A stretch of 55,624 nt of DNA, from contig JAICDD010000006.1 in the NCBI GenBank assembly GCA_020063625.1, forward strand, positions 1-55,624, in the 5' to 3' direction. The notes below the pieces were generated by a model. That model worked only from the letters and a program-made list of their open reading frames with translations, was not told the origin of the DNA and did no database searches. Shown in pieces: positions 25,204 through 34,926 of this stretch; positions within the stretch are counted from its first letter, which is position 1; every line of letters starts with the position of its first letter. Source of the stretch: Fusobacteriales bacterium (lineage in GTDB: Bacteria > Fusobacteriota > Fusobacteriia > Fusobacteriales > Fusobacteriaceae). Made by a program: the position numbers and the translations under genes.

Positions 25204-28026
25204 ATGAAGAAAAAATTATTACTATTATTTTTATTTAGTTCTTTATATATTCAAAGTTTATCATCTGATTTAGATGATATGAAGTATATACAAAAGCTAT
25301 ATCAAAATAAAGAATATGAAATTACAGTAATGGAACTAGAAAATTTTATTTTAAAATATCCAAATTCAAAATATTATTCAACAGCAGTATATATGCTAGG
25401 AAATAGTTATTATATTACAAAAGATTATGAAAATGCAGAAAAAAACTATAAAAAAATATTAAATACAGAATATGCAGATAAAGCTTATTATTATCTAAGT
25501 ATTATATACATTAACGAAGATAGAGAAGAAGATGCAAAATCTATACTTAGAAAAATATCTAGAGAGAGTAAATATAGAGAGGTAAGTACATATAATTTAG
25601 CACAATACTTATATAAAAAAGGAAAAATTGATGAAGCAGAAAAATATTTTAAATCACTTATATCTTTAGAAGGAGAAAATAAAAAACAAGGATTATTAAA
25701 TTTGGGAGTTATTTCTTATAATAAAGGTGAGTATATTAATGCGACAGTTTATTTAGAAGAATATATTAATTTAGAAAAAAATGATAAAGATAATATAGCA
25801 AGAGCTTATTATATGCTAGGTGTTGCTTATAAAGAATTAGGAGAGGTTATTACTGCAATTGATTATTTTGTAAAAATAGAAAATAACTATAAAAATAGTA
25901 CTTATTATAATGAGACACTTAGAGATTTAATGCTTATATATCGTGATTTAAAAGATTATAAAGAATTTGAGAAATATGTATTAAAATTAAAAGATACAAA
26001 ATATGAAAAATTAGCTAATATATTATTTGCTGATTATAAATATAGTATAGAAGATTATGCCGAAGCAGAAAAATATTATGGTTTAGTACTAGAAAAAGGT
26101 GAAAATGAAGATATAAGATTAAAATATTCATTAGCACTTTTAAAAGAGAATAAAAAAGATGAAACTATCGAAAGTTTTAAAAATTTAAAAAATACAAAAT
26201 ATCATTATGAATATTTATACTATACAGCGTATTTATTATATAATGATAAAAAATATAGCGAAGTAATAAAATTACTAGAAGGATATGATAGTAATGGAAA
26301 TGTAAAATATGAAGATTATTTAGACCTGTTTTTAGCTGAATCTGCATATGTAACAAAAGAACTTAATTTAGCAAAAAAATATTATAATAAAATTTATGCA
26401 AGAAGTAAAAAATTAGGAGATTTATATAAATTAGTATTAATAAATACTAAATTAGAAAATTTAGATGAGCTTGAAAATCTATATAATGAATATAATAAAA
26501 AATTCCCTAATGATAGAAAATATAGACAAGAAATATACTTAAATGTAGGAAATATATATGTGAAAAATAATGAGCTAAAAAAAGGAGAAACAGTATATAA
26601 AGAATTTTTAAAAATTCAAGATGATAGTGTAATTTTAGAAAATTTAATAACAGTACTTTTAAATCAAGGAAAATATAGTGAATTATTAATTTATTTAGAT
26701 AAACAAGAGATTAATAATGAAAATATATACTTGAGAGGAATAGCAAATTTAGGAATAAGTAATTTTGGAGAAGCAGAAAAAGCATTTTTATCTTTAGTAA
26801 AATCTGATGAAACTACATATCAAGAAAAAGAAAGAGCAAATGTAAAATTAATAGAAGTATATCTTTTAACAAAACAATATGAAAAATTATTAAAATATGT
26901 TGAAGAGTATGAAAAAAATGGATATAAATTAGATTATAACAATGTTATGCAAAATAAAGCTCTTGCATATTTTAGATTAAATCAATATGAAAATGCTAGA
27001 AATATATATAAAACATTAGAAAAAAATAAAGATTATAAAGAACAAGCTATATATATGATAGCAGAAACATATTATAATGAAGAAAACTATAAAAATGCAA
27101 AAATTTATTATGAAAAAGTAATAAAAGAATCAAAAAATTTAAAAAATATAGAAAACTCAAAATATTGGTTAATAAATATAGAATATATAAACAATAATTT
27201 TGAAGAAGCATTAAGAAAAATAAAAGAGTTTGAGAGCAATTATAAAAAAAGTGAGTATTTAAATGATATTTCTTATATTAAAGCAAATATATATTTAAAA
27301 CAAAATGAAAATAAACTAGCTATACAAGAATATGAAGAAATATATTCTAAAACAACTGATATAGTAAAAAAAGAGGTAACTGCTAAAAAAATAATGGAGT
27401 TATACTATATAGCAAATGATATACAAAATGCATTGAAATGGAATGAAGTAATTAAAGATAAAAGTTATAAAGCTTTATATAAAGGATTTATCTATGATAA
27501 AGCAAATCAACCACAAAAAGCTTTTGAAGAGTATCTAAAAATAACAGATGACAAAAAATATGGAGATATTGCAAACTATTATATAGGAAACTATTATTTT
27601 AATGATAATGATTATGAAAAAGCAAGAGAATATTATGAAAAAGTATTATCATTTAAAATAAGTGAATATAAAGATAAAGCACAATTTAAAATAGGTGAGT
27701 CATATGAATTAGAAAATAATTATCTAAAAGCAATATCAGCATTTTTAAAAATCAAATTAATTTATACAGAAAGCAATCTGCAAGATTTAGTATTGATTAA
27801 ATTAGGAGAGCTTTATGAATTAGATGGCAAATTTGATAAAGCATTATTATCATTTAAAGAATATTATGACAAATATAAAAATGGAAATGATTATTCATAT
27901 GTTGTAGAAAAAATAATGGTTTATTATATAAACAATAAAAAAATTGATGTTGCAAAAAATTACTATTTAGAATTGAAAAAGTTAAATAAAGAAAATGCAG
28001 CTAAATATAAAGAGTACTTTAATTAA
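25204..28026 (+). CDS. Large periplasmic TPR protein of the TonB cluster
   Basis: About 940 residues from ATG 25204, which follows aaaggag at a normal distance; the upstream in-frame start is poorer. A signal peptide (L-L-L-L-F-L-F-S-S) is followed by around twenty tetratricopeptide repeats from residue 25 to the end, with typical spellings such as A-E-K-N-Y-K-K-I and A-R-E-Y-Y-E-K-V. TPR proteins of this kind occur beside Tol/TonB genes and organise envelope complexes, as CpoB/YbgF does. It is followed within 12 bases by a beta-barrel gene and then exbB, exbD and tonB. This suggests a scaffold for energised outer-membrane transport. No enzyme domain is seen. Confidence 0.8.
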   Translation: MKKKLLLLFLFSSLYIQSLSSDLDDMKYIQKLYQNKEYEITVMELENFILKYPNSKYYSTAVYMLGNSYYITKDYENAEKNYKKILNTEYADKAYYYLSIIYINEDREEDAKSILRKISRESKYREVSTYNLAQYLYKKGKIDEAEKYFKSLISLEGENKKQGLLNLGVISYNKGEYINATVYLEEYINLEKNDKDNIARAYYMLGVAYKELGEVITAIDYFVKIENNYKNSTYYNETLRDLMLIYRDLKDYKEFEKYVLKLKDTKYEKLANILFADYKYSIEDYAEAEKYYGLVLEKGENEDIRLKYSLALLKENKKDETIESFKNLKNTKYHYEYLYYTAYLLYNDKKYSEVIKLLEGYDSNGNVKYEDYLDLFLAESAYVTKELNLAKKYYNKIYARSKKLGDLYKLVLINTKLENLDELENLYNEYNKKFPNDRKYRQEIYLNVGNIYVKNNELKKGETVYKEFLKIQDDSVILENLITVLLNQGKYSELLIYLDKQEINNENIYLRGIANLGISNFGEAEKAFLSLVKSDETTYQEKERANVKLIEVYLLTKQYEKLLKYVEEYEKNGYKLDYNNVMQNKALAYFRLNQYENARNIYKTLEKNKDYKEQAIYMIAETYYNEENYKNAKIYYEKVIKESKNLKNIENSKYWLINIEYINNNFEEALRKIKEFESNYKKSEYLNDISYIKANIYLKQNENKLAIQEYEEIYSKTTDIVKKEVTAKKIMELYYIANDIQNALKWNEVIKDKSYKALYKGFIYDKANQPQKAFEEYLKITDDKKYGDIANYYIGNYYFNDNDYEKAREYYEKVLSFKISEYKDKAQFKIGESYELENNYLKAISAFLKIKLIYTESNLQDLVLIKLGELYELDGKFDKALLSFKEYYDKYKNGNDYSYVVEKIMVYYINNKKIDVAKNYYLELKKLNKENAAKYKEYFN

Positions 28027-28038
28027 GGAGGTAAAATT

Positions 28039-29718
28039 TTGAATAAAAAAATATTATTGTATTTGTTACTAAGTAGTATAGTAGTTGCAAATGAAGCAAA
28101 TAATAATGAATATGATATATCAACAGAAGTAAAGGGAGAACTAAAAAAAGTATATGATGTAGGAAGAGATTTAAAAGAAAACATAAAAGATATAGATATA
28201 AAAGATATAGACATAAAAGATATAGATATAAATACAAAAGTTGATATTGATAATCTAAAAACAGAAGCAAAAGATAAAGTTTTAGATATAACAGATGAAC
28301 TACAAGAATTAAATGTAGATGATGTAATTGAAAATATAAAAAATTTAGCAAATAATAAAAAAGAAAATAATACTTTTTATATGGGTGTAGGGGGGTATAA
28401 AAAATTAGATGGTTTTGCTTATGGAGTACACTATGCAAATAAATATGATAATATAGATTATATAATAAACCTAAAAAGAGAAGTTACAGGAGAATATAGA
28501 AGCCATAGTGATAAAAGTAAAGATTATTTTAGTTTAGATATGGATTTTGATAAATATACTTTAAAAGTATCTCATGAATTATTAAACCAAGATTTTGAAG
28601 GAATAGAAAATGTAGGCACTGGAACTGATAAAAAATATACTAGTACAGGACTTGATTTGAGATATGAATTAAAAAATGAAGCAAAAGAGTCTATATTTTT
28701 AGGTACAAATGTATATGTAAGTGAATCTACATCTACTGAAGCATTGAGGAATTTTAATAATTATTTTATAAAATTATATGGAGAATATGAAGCTGTTGTT
28801 AATAGTAATGATTTTAATCATATTTTATTAACAGAAGGTGGATATTATGTAGATAGATTTGATGAATCAGGAACAGGAGTTTTATATGTAGATGTAAATG
28901 ATAGATTTAAATATAATAAATATAAAGATATAGATTTTAAAGCTAATGTAGGTCTTGAAATAGCAAATAGACAACATGAAAAAAGTGAAACAGGTTTAAA
29001 TTTTGGATTAGAAGGAACAAAACCATTAAAAAATAATATTAATGTTTTAGCATTTATAAATAACGTTAATAAAAATAGTAATTATAGAAATCTAGTAAAT
29101 GATTTTGAAATAGTAGATGATATTATAGAAATAGTAGATTCAAGCAATAACCAAACAGAGCTTTTAACAGAAAAAAACTTTAATATAGGAACAGGAATTA
29201 ATTATATAAAAGATTCTATATATTTAGAAAGTAAATTAAAAATTAATAGTGTAAAAAATAAAATAGCATATCAAGAAAAAAATATATCAGCAACAGAAAG
29301 AGCAGTAGAGATATATAATTATAATTCAAATATAAGTTGGATAGAATTAAATTCAAAAGCTGCATATACAAAAGATAACTATAAAGGAGAAATTATATTT
29401 GATTTGTCAACACTTGAAAAAATAGCTTACTCACCTAAAACAACTATAAAATTAAATGGTAGTTATGAAATGGGAAAAAATATATATGAGTTATCATTTG
29501 TAAATTATGGAAAAATGTATACAACAGATGATAGTGATACAAGTAGATATTTAATAAATTCATATAGTTTAATAAATTTTAAGTATAATTATAAATTATC
29601 ACCAGAAATGAAAATAAGCTTTAATGTAAATAATTTATTTAATAACAAAAGTAAAAAAATGGAAGGATATAGTATAAACGGAAGAAAACTTATGTTAAAT
29701 TTTGAAATGCAATATTAA
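28039..29718 (+). CDS. Outer-membrane beta-barrel resembling a TonB-dependent receptor without a plug
   Basis: It starts at TTG 28039 after aaggagg. 559 residues: signal peptide to about 18 (I-V-V-A-N). A charged N-terminal segment (about 19-110) holds three I-K-D-I-D repeats. A barrel of about 445 residues follows. Its end, N-V-N-N-L-F-N-N-K followed by Y-S-I-N-G-R-K-L-M-L-N-F-E-M-Q-Y, matches the last strands of TonB-dependent receptors (V-x-N-L-F-[DN], G-R). A normal receptor has a plug domain of about 130 residues and a TonB box; neither is seen. The place just before exbB/exbD/tonB and after a TPR protein supports a transport role. The substrate is unknown. Confidence 0.7.
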   Translation: MNKKILLYLLLSSIVVANEANNNEYDISTEVKGELKKVYDVGRDLKENIKDIDIKDIDIKDIDINTKVDIDNLKTEAKDKVLDITDELQELNVDDVIENIKNLANNKKENNTFYMGVGGYKKLDGFAYGVHYANKYDNIDYIINLKREVTGEYRSHSDKSKDYFSLDMDFDKYTLKVSHELLNQDFEGIENVGTGTDKKYTSTGLDLRYELKNEAKESIFLGTNVYVSESTSTEALRNFNNYFIKLYGEYEAVVNSNDFNHILLTEGGYYVDRFDESGTGVLYVDVNDRFKYNKYKDIDFKANVGLEIANRQHEKSETGLNFGLEGTKPLKNNINVLAFINNVNKNSNYRNLVNDFEIVDDIIEIVDSSNNQTELLTEKNFNIGTGINYIKDSIYLESKLKINSVKNKIAYQEKNISATERAVEIYNYNSNISWIELNSKAAYTKDNYKGEIIFDLSTLEKIAYSPKTTIKLNGSYEMGKNIYELSFVNYGKMYTTDDSDTSRYLINSYSLINFKYNYKLSPEMKISFNVNNLFNNKSKKMEGYSINGRKLMLNFEMQY

Positions 29719-29740
29719 TAAAGTCTAGAAAGGAGAAAAA

Positions 29741-30355
29741 ATGTTAGAGATATTTAAGTCAGGTGGACCATTAATGTATATAATAGCAGCTTTATCAATA
29801 TTAGGTTTTGCTGTAATTGTTGAAAGGTTTATATATTTTTTTATACATGAAAGAGGAAATACAGATATAATAAAAGAGGAGATAAAAGTATATATAGAAG
29901 AAAGAGATATAGAGAAAGCACAAGAATTATGTACACTTTATAATAATTCAAGTATTGTCGTTTTACAAGGAATATTAGAAGAAGTAGAACAAACACATGA
30001 TATAAATATAGAAAATTTAGAAGAAAAAGCAAGAGAGGTAGCATTGCATAGATTACCAAGCTTAGAAAAAAATATGTGGTTATTAGGAGTAACAGCTACA
30101 GTTACACCACTTGTAGGATTATTAGGAACAGTATCAGGGATGATAATAGCTTTTAGAGAAATAGCAAAAGTAGGAACAGGAAATCCAGCAGTACTTGCTG
30201 ATGGAATTTCTCAAGCATTAATAACAACAGCAGCAGGACTAACAGTTGCTATTCCAGCTGTAATATTTTATAATTTTTTTAATAAAAAAATAGAACAAAA
30301 AATAAATGAAATGGAAAAAGTATCAGTAGAAGTAATAAATATTTTGAGAAAATAG
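29741..30355 (+). CDS. exbB: ExbB/TolQ-type proton channel subunit
   Basis: Part of the inner-membrane motor that powers TonB. 204 residues with three membrane segments: residues about 10-32 ([11 protein letters not shown]), about 113-140 with the family core [13 protein letters not shown], and about 158-182 ([14 protein letters not shown]). All core MotA/TolQ/ExbB motifs are present. It starts 22 bases after the barrel gene and is followed by exbD, so it is clearly one operon. Confidence 0.92.
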   Translation: MLEIFKSGGPLMYIIAALSILGFAVIVERFIYFFIHERGNTDIIKEEIKVYIEERDIEKAQELCTLYNNSSIVVLQGILEEVEQTHDINIENLEEKAREVALHRLPSLEKNMWLLGVTATVTPLVGLLGTVSGMIIAFREIAKVGTGNPAVLADGISQALITTAAGLTVAIPAVIFYNFFNKKIEQKINEMEKVSVEVINILRK

Positions 30356-30365
30356 GAGTGAATTT

Positions 30366-30809
30366 ATGAAAATAAGAAAAATAAGAGATAGAGATAGAAA
30401 AATGCTTACAATAGATTTAACTCCACTAATAGATGTTGTTTTCTTATTATTAATATTTTTTATGGTAGGAACAACTTTTATAGAAGTAAACACAGGTATA
30501 AAAATAGAATTACCAAAATCAACAGTAAAAGAACTTTCAAAAATAAAAGAAATAATAATATTAGCTGATAAAAATGAAAATATCCAACTTTTAATAAATG
30601 AAAAAAATGGAAAAAGAGATACATTAAATATAAATAAAACAGATGACCTTACGAAGATATTAGCTGAAAAATTATTAAATAGTGAAAATAAAAATGTAAT
30701 AATAAAAGCAGATAAATCTTTAACACATGGATTTATTGTAGATATAATGACAAAAGCAAAAGATGCAGGAGCAGTGTCATTAGATATAGCTACTGAAGAT
30801 AGTAAGTAG
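30366..30809 (+). CDS. exbD: ExbD/TolR-type protein
   Basis: 147 residues: a short cytoplasmic N-terminus, one membrane helix with the conserved Asp ([16 protein letters not shown]) and a periplasmic domain ending [12 protein letters not shown]. This is the ExbB partner that couples proton flow to TonB. It lies 10 bases after exbB and 8 before tonB. Confidence 0.92.
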   Translation: MKIRKIRDRDRKMLTIDLTPLIDVVFLLLIFFMVGTTFIEVNTGIKIELPKSTVKELSKIKEIIILADKNENIQLLINEKNGKRDTLNINKTDDLTKILAEKLLNSENKNVIIKADKSLTHGFIVDIMTKAKDAGAVSLDIATEDSK

Positions 30810-30817
30810 GTGATAAA

Positions 30818-31765
30818 ATGTATTATGAAAAAACAAATAATAATCTTTTTTATATAGTACTTGTTTTTTCTATGGTTATTCATTTAGTAGGAATAATTTT
30901 TTTACCAGGTTTTAGAGAAAAAGAAATAATAAAAGATGAAGAGGTAAAAACAATAAAAGCTGGTATTATTTCTATAAAAGATGATACAAAAAAGAAAAGT
31001 ACAGTACCTAAGAAAATAGTAGAAAAAAAGAAAGTATCTCCACCTAAAAAAACAAAAGTAGAAAAAAAACTTGAAAAAACTCCACAAAAAAAGGAAAATA
31101 GTAAGGAGAACTTAAAAACAATACCTGTAATATCTGTAAAAAGAGAAAGTAAAAGAAATATAGATGATATAAAGGTAATAACTACAAATGTAGATGGAGC
31201 TTTAACAACTAGAAAAGTAAATGTAGACGTACCAACAACAAATACAGATAATTTGGTAAATAGAGATATAGTTGTAGTAGAAAAGAAATCTACTCAAGAA
31301 AATATAAAAGTAATTGAAAATTTAGAACTTGATGTAAAACCTAAAGAAGTAGATTATATAAATACAAATACAGAAAATATAGGAGTTAATTTTGATATAA
31401 GTGATAATAATATAGAGACACAAAATATTTTAGAATTAGATGGTTCAGAAGAAGAGATATCTATGCCTAAAAATATAACTTCTCAAGTTTTAGAAGGAAA
31501 TGGAAGAGCTATATGGTATGATGGAAATAAACTACCAGAATATCCTAGAAAAGCAGAATTAAAAGGAATGAATGGTAATGTTACTGTAATATTTACAGTA
31601 AAAGGAGCAAAAACTATTTATGAAGGAATAGAAAAGAAAAGTGGAGAATTAGAAATAGATAGAGCAGTAGAAAAAGTAGCTAGATATTGGAAAATATCAA
31701 TAGAAAGTGATAATGGTATACTAGTAGATGGAAAAGTAAGAATAAAGGTAGATTTTAATTTTTAG
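30818..31765 (+). CDS. tonB: TonB energy-transducing protein
   Basis: 315 residues. One N-terminal membrane anchor (about residues 8-30, I-V-L-V-F-S-M-V-I-H-L-V) precedes a long Lys/Pro-containing spacer with K-V-S-P-P-K-K-T-K. The C-terminal TonB domain has L-P-E-Y-P-R-K-A-E-L-K-G-M-N-G and V-A-R-Y-W-K-I. It transmits energy from ExbB/ExbD to outer-membrane transporters. It is the last gene of the cluster before dnaX, and the gap of 12 bases suggests cotranscription with dnaX. Confidence 0.9.
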   Translation: MYYEKTNNNLFYIVLVFSMVIHLVGIIFLPGFREKEIIKDEEVKTIKAGIISIKDDTKKKSTVPKKIVEKKKVSPPKKTKVEKKLEKTPQKKENSKENLKTIPVISVKRESKRNIDDIKVITTNVDGALTTRKVNVDVPTTNTDNLVNRDIVVVEKKSTQENIKVIENLELDVKPKEVDYINTNTENIGVNFDISDNNIETQNILELDGSEEEISMPKNITSQVLEGNGRAIWYDGNKLPEYPRKAELKGMNGNVTVIFTVKGAKTIYEGIEKKSGELEIDRAVEKVARYWKISIESDNGILVDGKVRIKVDFNF

Positions 31766-31777
31766 GAGGATTTTTTA

Positions 31778-33226
31778 ATGAAGCATGTGACGTTATACAG
31801 AAAATATAGACCTACAAATTTTGATGAAGTAGTAGGAGAAAAAGATATTATAAAAACTATAAGAAATTCATTAAAAAGAGATTCATTAGCACATGCTTAT
31901 CTTTTTACTGGTCCAAGAGGAGTAGGAAAAACAACTACAGCTAGACTTATAGCAAAAGGAGTAAGTTGCTTAAAAAATGGAATAACAGATACCCCATGTA
32001 ATAAATGTGAAAATTGTATAGACATAAACAATAATAATTTTATTGATTTAATTGAGATAGATGCAGCGTCAAATAGAGGAATAGAAGAAATAAGAGCATT
32101 AAAAGAAAAGATAAATTATCAGCCAGTAAAAGGAAGAAAAAAAATATATATAATAGATGAAGTTCATATGCTGACAAAAGAGGCTTTTAATGCTCTTTTA
32201 AAGACATTAGAAGAACCACCAAGTCATGTAATATTTATTTTAGCAACAACAGAACCAGATAAAATATTAGATACAATCATATCTAGATGTCAAAGATATG
32301 ACTTTTCTTCATTATCATTTAGTGAAGCATCAGAAAAATTATTAGAGATAGCTGCAAATGAACAAAAAGAGATAGATATAGAAAGTTTAAAATTAATATA
32401 TAAAAAATCTAGTGGAAGTATGAGAGATGCTATTTCTATTTTAGAAAAAGTTATATCAAGTAGTGTAGAAGAAAATATAACATTAGAATCTGTTGAAAGA
32501 ATTTTAGGGATTATTCCAAAAGAAAAAATAGAAAAATTTATTTCTATAATAAAATCTAAACATATAAAAGAAGGAACAGAATTTTTAGATGAATTATGGA
32601 ATAAAGGTTATGATATAGAAGGTTTTTTTAAAGATTTAGCATATCATATGAAAGATATGATGGTAGCAGATAATAAAGATTTTGAAGTAAGTGAGTATAT
32701 AAAAATAATAGAAACGATATTTGATGTATTAAATAAATTTAAAAATGAAGAGGATAAAAGGTTATTAGGATATATTATTTTTTATAAGATATTGTCAAAT
32801 AATGAAGACAATGTAAAAATAATTAGAGAAATAAAAGAAATAAAAGAAACAGAAGAAGAAATAAAACCTAAAGAAAAAATAGAAAATAATAATATTACTT
32901 TTGAAATAATAAATGAAAAATGGAAAGAGATATTGAGCGTAGCATATTCAAATAAAATCTCTTTAAAAGCAATGTTATACACTGCAAAATTATATAAATA
33001 CTCAGAAAATATTATATATATTTCTTTCCCTGAGGAGTCAGCTTTTCATAGAGATATGATGATAAGAGATGAATATTCTTCAATATTAGAAAATGCAATA
33101 GAAGAGGTATTACATACTAAAATTAAAACAAAATATGTTTTATTAGGAAATAATACAGTTAAAGAGAAAACAGATGATGATTTTGTGGAAAAATTGGTAG
33201 AATTTTTTGATGGTGAAATAAAATAG
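31778..33226 (+). CDS. dnaX: DNA polymerase III subunit gamma/tau
   Basis: Clamp-loader ATPase. 482 residues. The N-terminus Y-R-K-Y-R-P-T-N-F-D-E-V-V-G precedes Walker A G-P-R-G-V-G-K-T-T (about 45-53), the zinc site Cys 64, 74, 77, 80, D-E-V-H-M-L at 127-132 and sensor 1 L-A-T-T-E-P-D-K. The C-terminal part after about 370 is shorter than in long tau forms. Ribosome-binding site aggagga. A conserved neighbour of the TonB cluster here. Confidence 0.95.
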   Translation: MKHVTLYRKYRPTNFDEVVGEKDIIKTIRNSLKRDSLAHAYLFTGPRGVGKTTTARLIAKGVSCLKNGITDTPCNKCENCIDINNNNFIDLIEIDAASNRGIEEIRALKEKINYQPVKGRKKIYIIDEVHMLTKEAFNALLKTLEEPPSHVIFILATTEPDKILDTIISRCQRYDFSSLSFSEASEKLLEIAANEQKEIDIESLKLIYKKSSGSMRDAISILEKVISSSVEENITLESVERILGIIPKEKIEKFISIIKSKHIKEGTEFLDELWNKGYDIEGFFKDLAYHMKDMMVADNKDFEVSEYIKIIETIFDVLNKFKNEEDKRLLGYIIFYKILSNNEDNVKIIREIKEIKETEEEIKPKEKIENNNITFEIINEKWKEILSVAYSNKISLKAMLYTAKLYKYSENIIYISFPEESAFHRDMMIRDEYSSILENAIEEVLHTKIKTKYVLLGNNTVKEKTDDDFVEKLVEFFDGEIK

Positions 33227-33242
33227 CCAAAGGGGGATTATT

Positions 33243-34910
33243 ATGTCTAAGTATTATGAATTTATGTATGTAGAAAAATTAGGTAAAAATATTACAAAAG
33301 ATGAAAAAGTAAAAATTATTACTGAATTAGGGAAAATGAAAAGTGTATTAGCAAAAGAAAGCTTAATAAAAATAGCAAAAAATGAGAATGAGAGCTTTTC
33401 AGTAAGAGAATCAGCAATACATGCACTTATTGAAATAGGAGATATTAGTTTTTTAGATAATTTTTTACCATTATATAAAGTGCAAGATGAAGATATATTA
33501 GAATTATTAATTTATGGAATAAAAAAATTAAAAGCAGAAGAGTATGTGAAATATTTTAAAGATTTTCTTGAAATTGAAAATGTAAATATAAAATTAGAAA
33601 TAATAGACACATTAAATATTATTCACACAGAAGAAGCAATAAAACTGCTTTTAAAATATTATAATTCAAAAGAAAAAGAGATAAAAAATCTAATAAGATT
33701 ATATATTCAAGATTCTAAAATGTTTTTAGAATATATAAAAAATATGAGTGAAATAGAGCTTTTAAATATTCTTGGATTAATTCCAGCAGAAAAAGCTTTA
33801 GTTGTATTAAGAAAATTAATTTCTGAAGTTACAGATAGAAATATAGTAAAAATACTAATTACAAGTATAGCAGATTTACATATAAAAGGAACTATAGAAT
33901 TATATGAACAATTATTTGATAAACTAGAAGAAAAAGAAGATAAAATAAAATTAATTGAATCACTTGAAAATGTAGAAAATAATGAAAAAAATAAATTTTT
34001 ATTAAAATTATTAGATAATAGTGATAGAGAGATTAGAGCAAAAGCATTAACTTCATTTACAAATATTAGTGATGATGAAGAAATAATAGAAAAATTAAAA
34101 ACAATGCTATTTACTGAAGATGAATGGTGGCTAATAAAAAAACTTGTTATTATGCTACTAGGGAAAACACAAAATAAAAATTTATTTAAACAGTTTGTAT
34201 TATTATTAGAAGAGGAAAAAGATGAAAGAATAATAAGAACTTTAATAGTTGAATTAGGAAATTTAAAAAATGAAAAAGCTATTCCTTATGTAAAAAAATA
34301 TATAGATAGTGATAAACAGGACATAAGAAAAGTAGCGATAGATTCATTAGCTAAACTTGGATATAATGGAATTTTAGAAGATATTTTAAAAGAAAATAGT
34401 GTAATAGAAAATATAAAATTTGAAACAATAGATATTTTATTGAATTATAAAGATGATAGAGTAGAAAAATTGTTAATAGAAATATTAAATAAAAGAAGAT
34501 ATGAAAAACCAATTATGGAAAAAGCTATAAAAATGATAGAAGAATTTAAAATTCCATTTGAAGTTTTTAAAGATTTTGTAATTGATAAAAAAGTAGATAG
34601 AGAAATAAGAGCAAAAGTAATAGTAAATGCTATAAAGTATGATGCAAATAGTGTAGAGAAACTGTTTATGAAAATATTAGAATCTGATGATGAATGGTGG
34701 ATGCTAAAAAAAATAGTTTTATTAGTTGTAAAAGATATGAAACTGTATAATTTAATTGATATTATTATAGCATATGCAAATCATATAGATGAAAGACTGT
34801 CAAAAACAGCAAGGGATGTTTGTAAAGAGTTTTATAAAGTATTATTAATAGAAAAAATAGATGATAAAGAGATAAAAAATATAGCATCGAAATTTATTGA
34901 AATAATATAA
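33243..34910 (+). CDS. HEAT-repeat protein
   Basis: 555 residues built of helical repeats of about 30 residues, with typical HEAT spellings such as S-V-R-E-S-A-I-H-A-L-I-E-I-G, E-I-R-A-K-A-L-T-S-F and D-I-R-K-V-A-I-D-S-L-A-K-L-G. The unit D-E-W-W-x-x-K-K-x-V-x-x-x occurs twice (near residues 295 and 480), pointing to an internal duplication. No signal, membrane segment or enzyme motif is present. It is placed 17 bases after dnaX and 17 before a GGDEF gene and may serve as a scaffold. No specific function is recognised. Confidence 0.75.
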   Translation: MSKYYEFMYVEKLGKNITKDEKVKIITELGKMKSVLAKESLIKIAKNENESFSVRESAIHALIEIGDISFLDNFLPLYKVQDEDILELLIYGIKKLKAEEYVKYFKDFLEIENVNIKLEIIDTLNIIHTEEAIKLLLKYYNSKEKEIKNLIRLYIQDSKMFLEYIKNMSEIELLNILGLIPAEKALVVLRKLISEVTDRNIVKILITSIADLHIKGTIELYEQLFDKLEEKEDKIKLIESLENVENNEKNKFLLKLLDNSDREIRAKALTSFTNISDDEEIIEKLKTMLFTEDEWWLIKKLVIMLLGKTQNKNLFKQFVLLLEEEKDERIIRTLIVELGNLKNEKAIPYVKKYIDSDKQDIRKVAIDSLAKLGYNGILEDILKENSVIENIKFETIDILLNYKDDRVEKLLIEILNKRRYEKPIMEKAIKMIEEFKIPFEVFKDFVIDKKVDREIRAKVIVNAIKYDANSVEKLFMKILESDDEWWMLKKIVLLVVKDMKLYNLIDIIIAYANHIDERLSKTARDVCKEFYKVLLIEKIDDKEIKNIASKFIEII

Positions 34911-34926
34911 TAAGGAGCAAAAGGGA

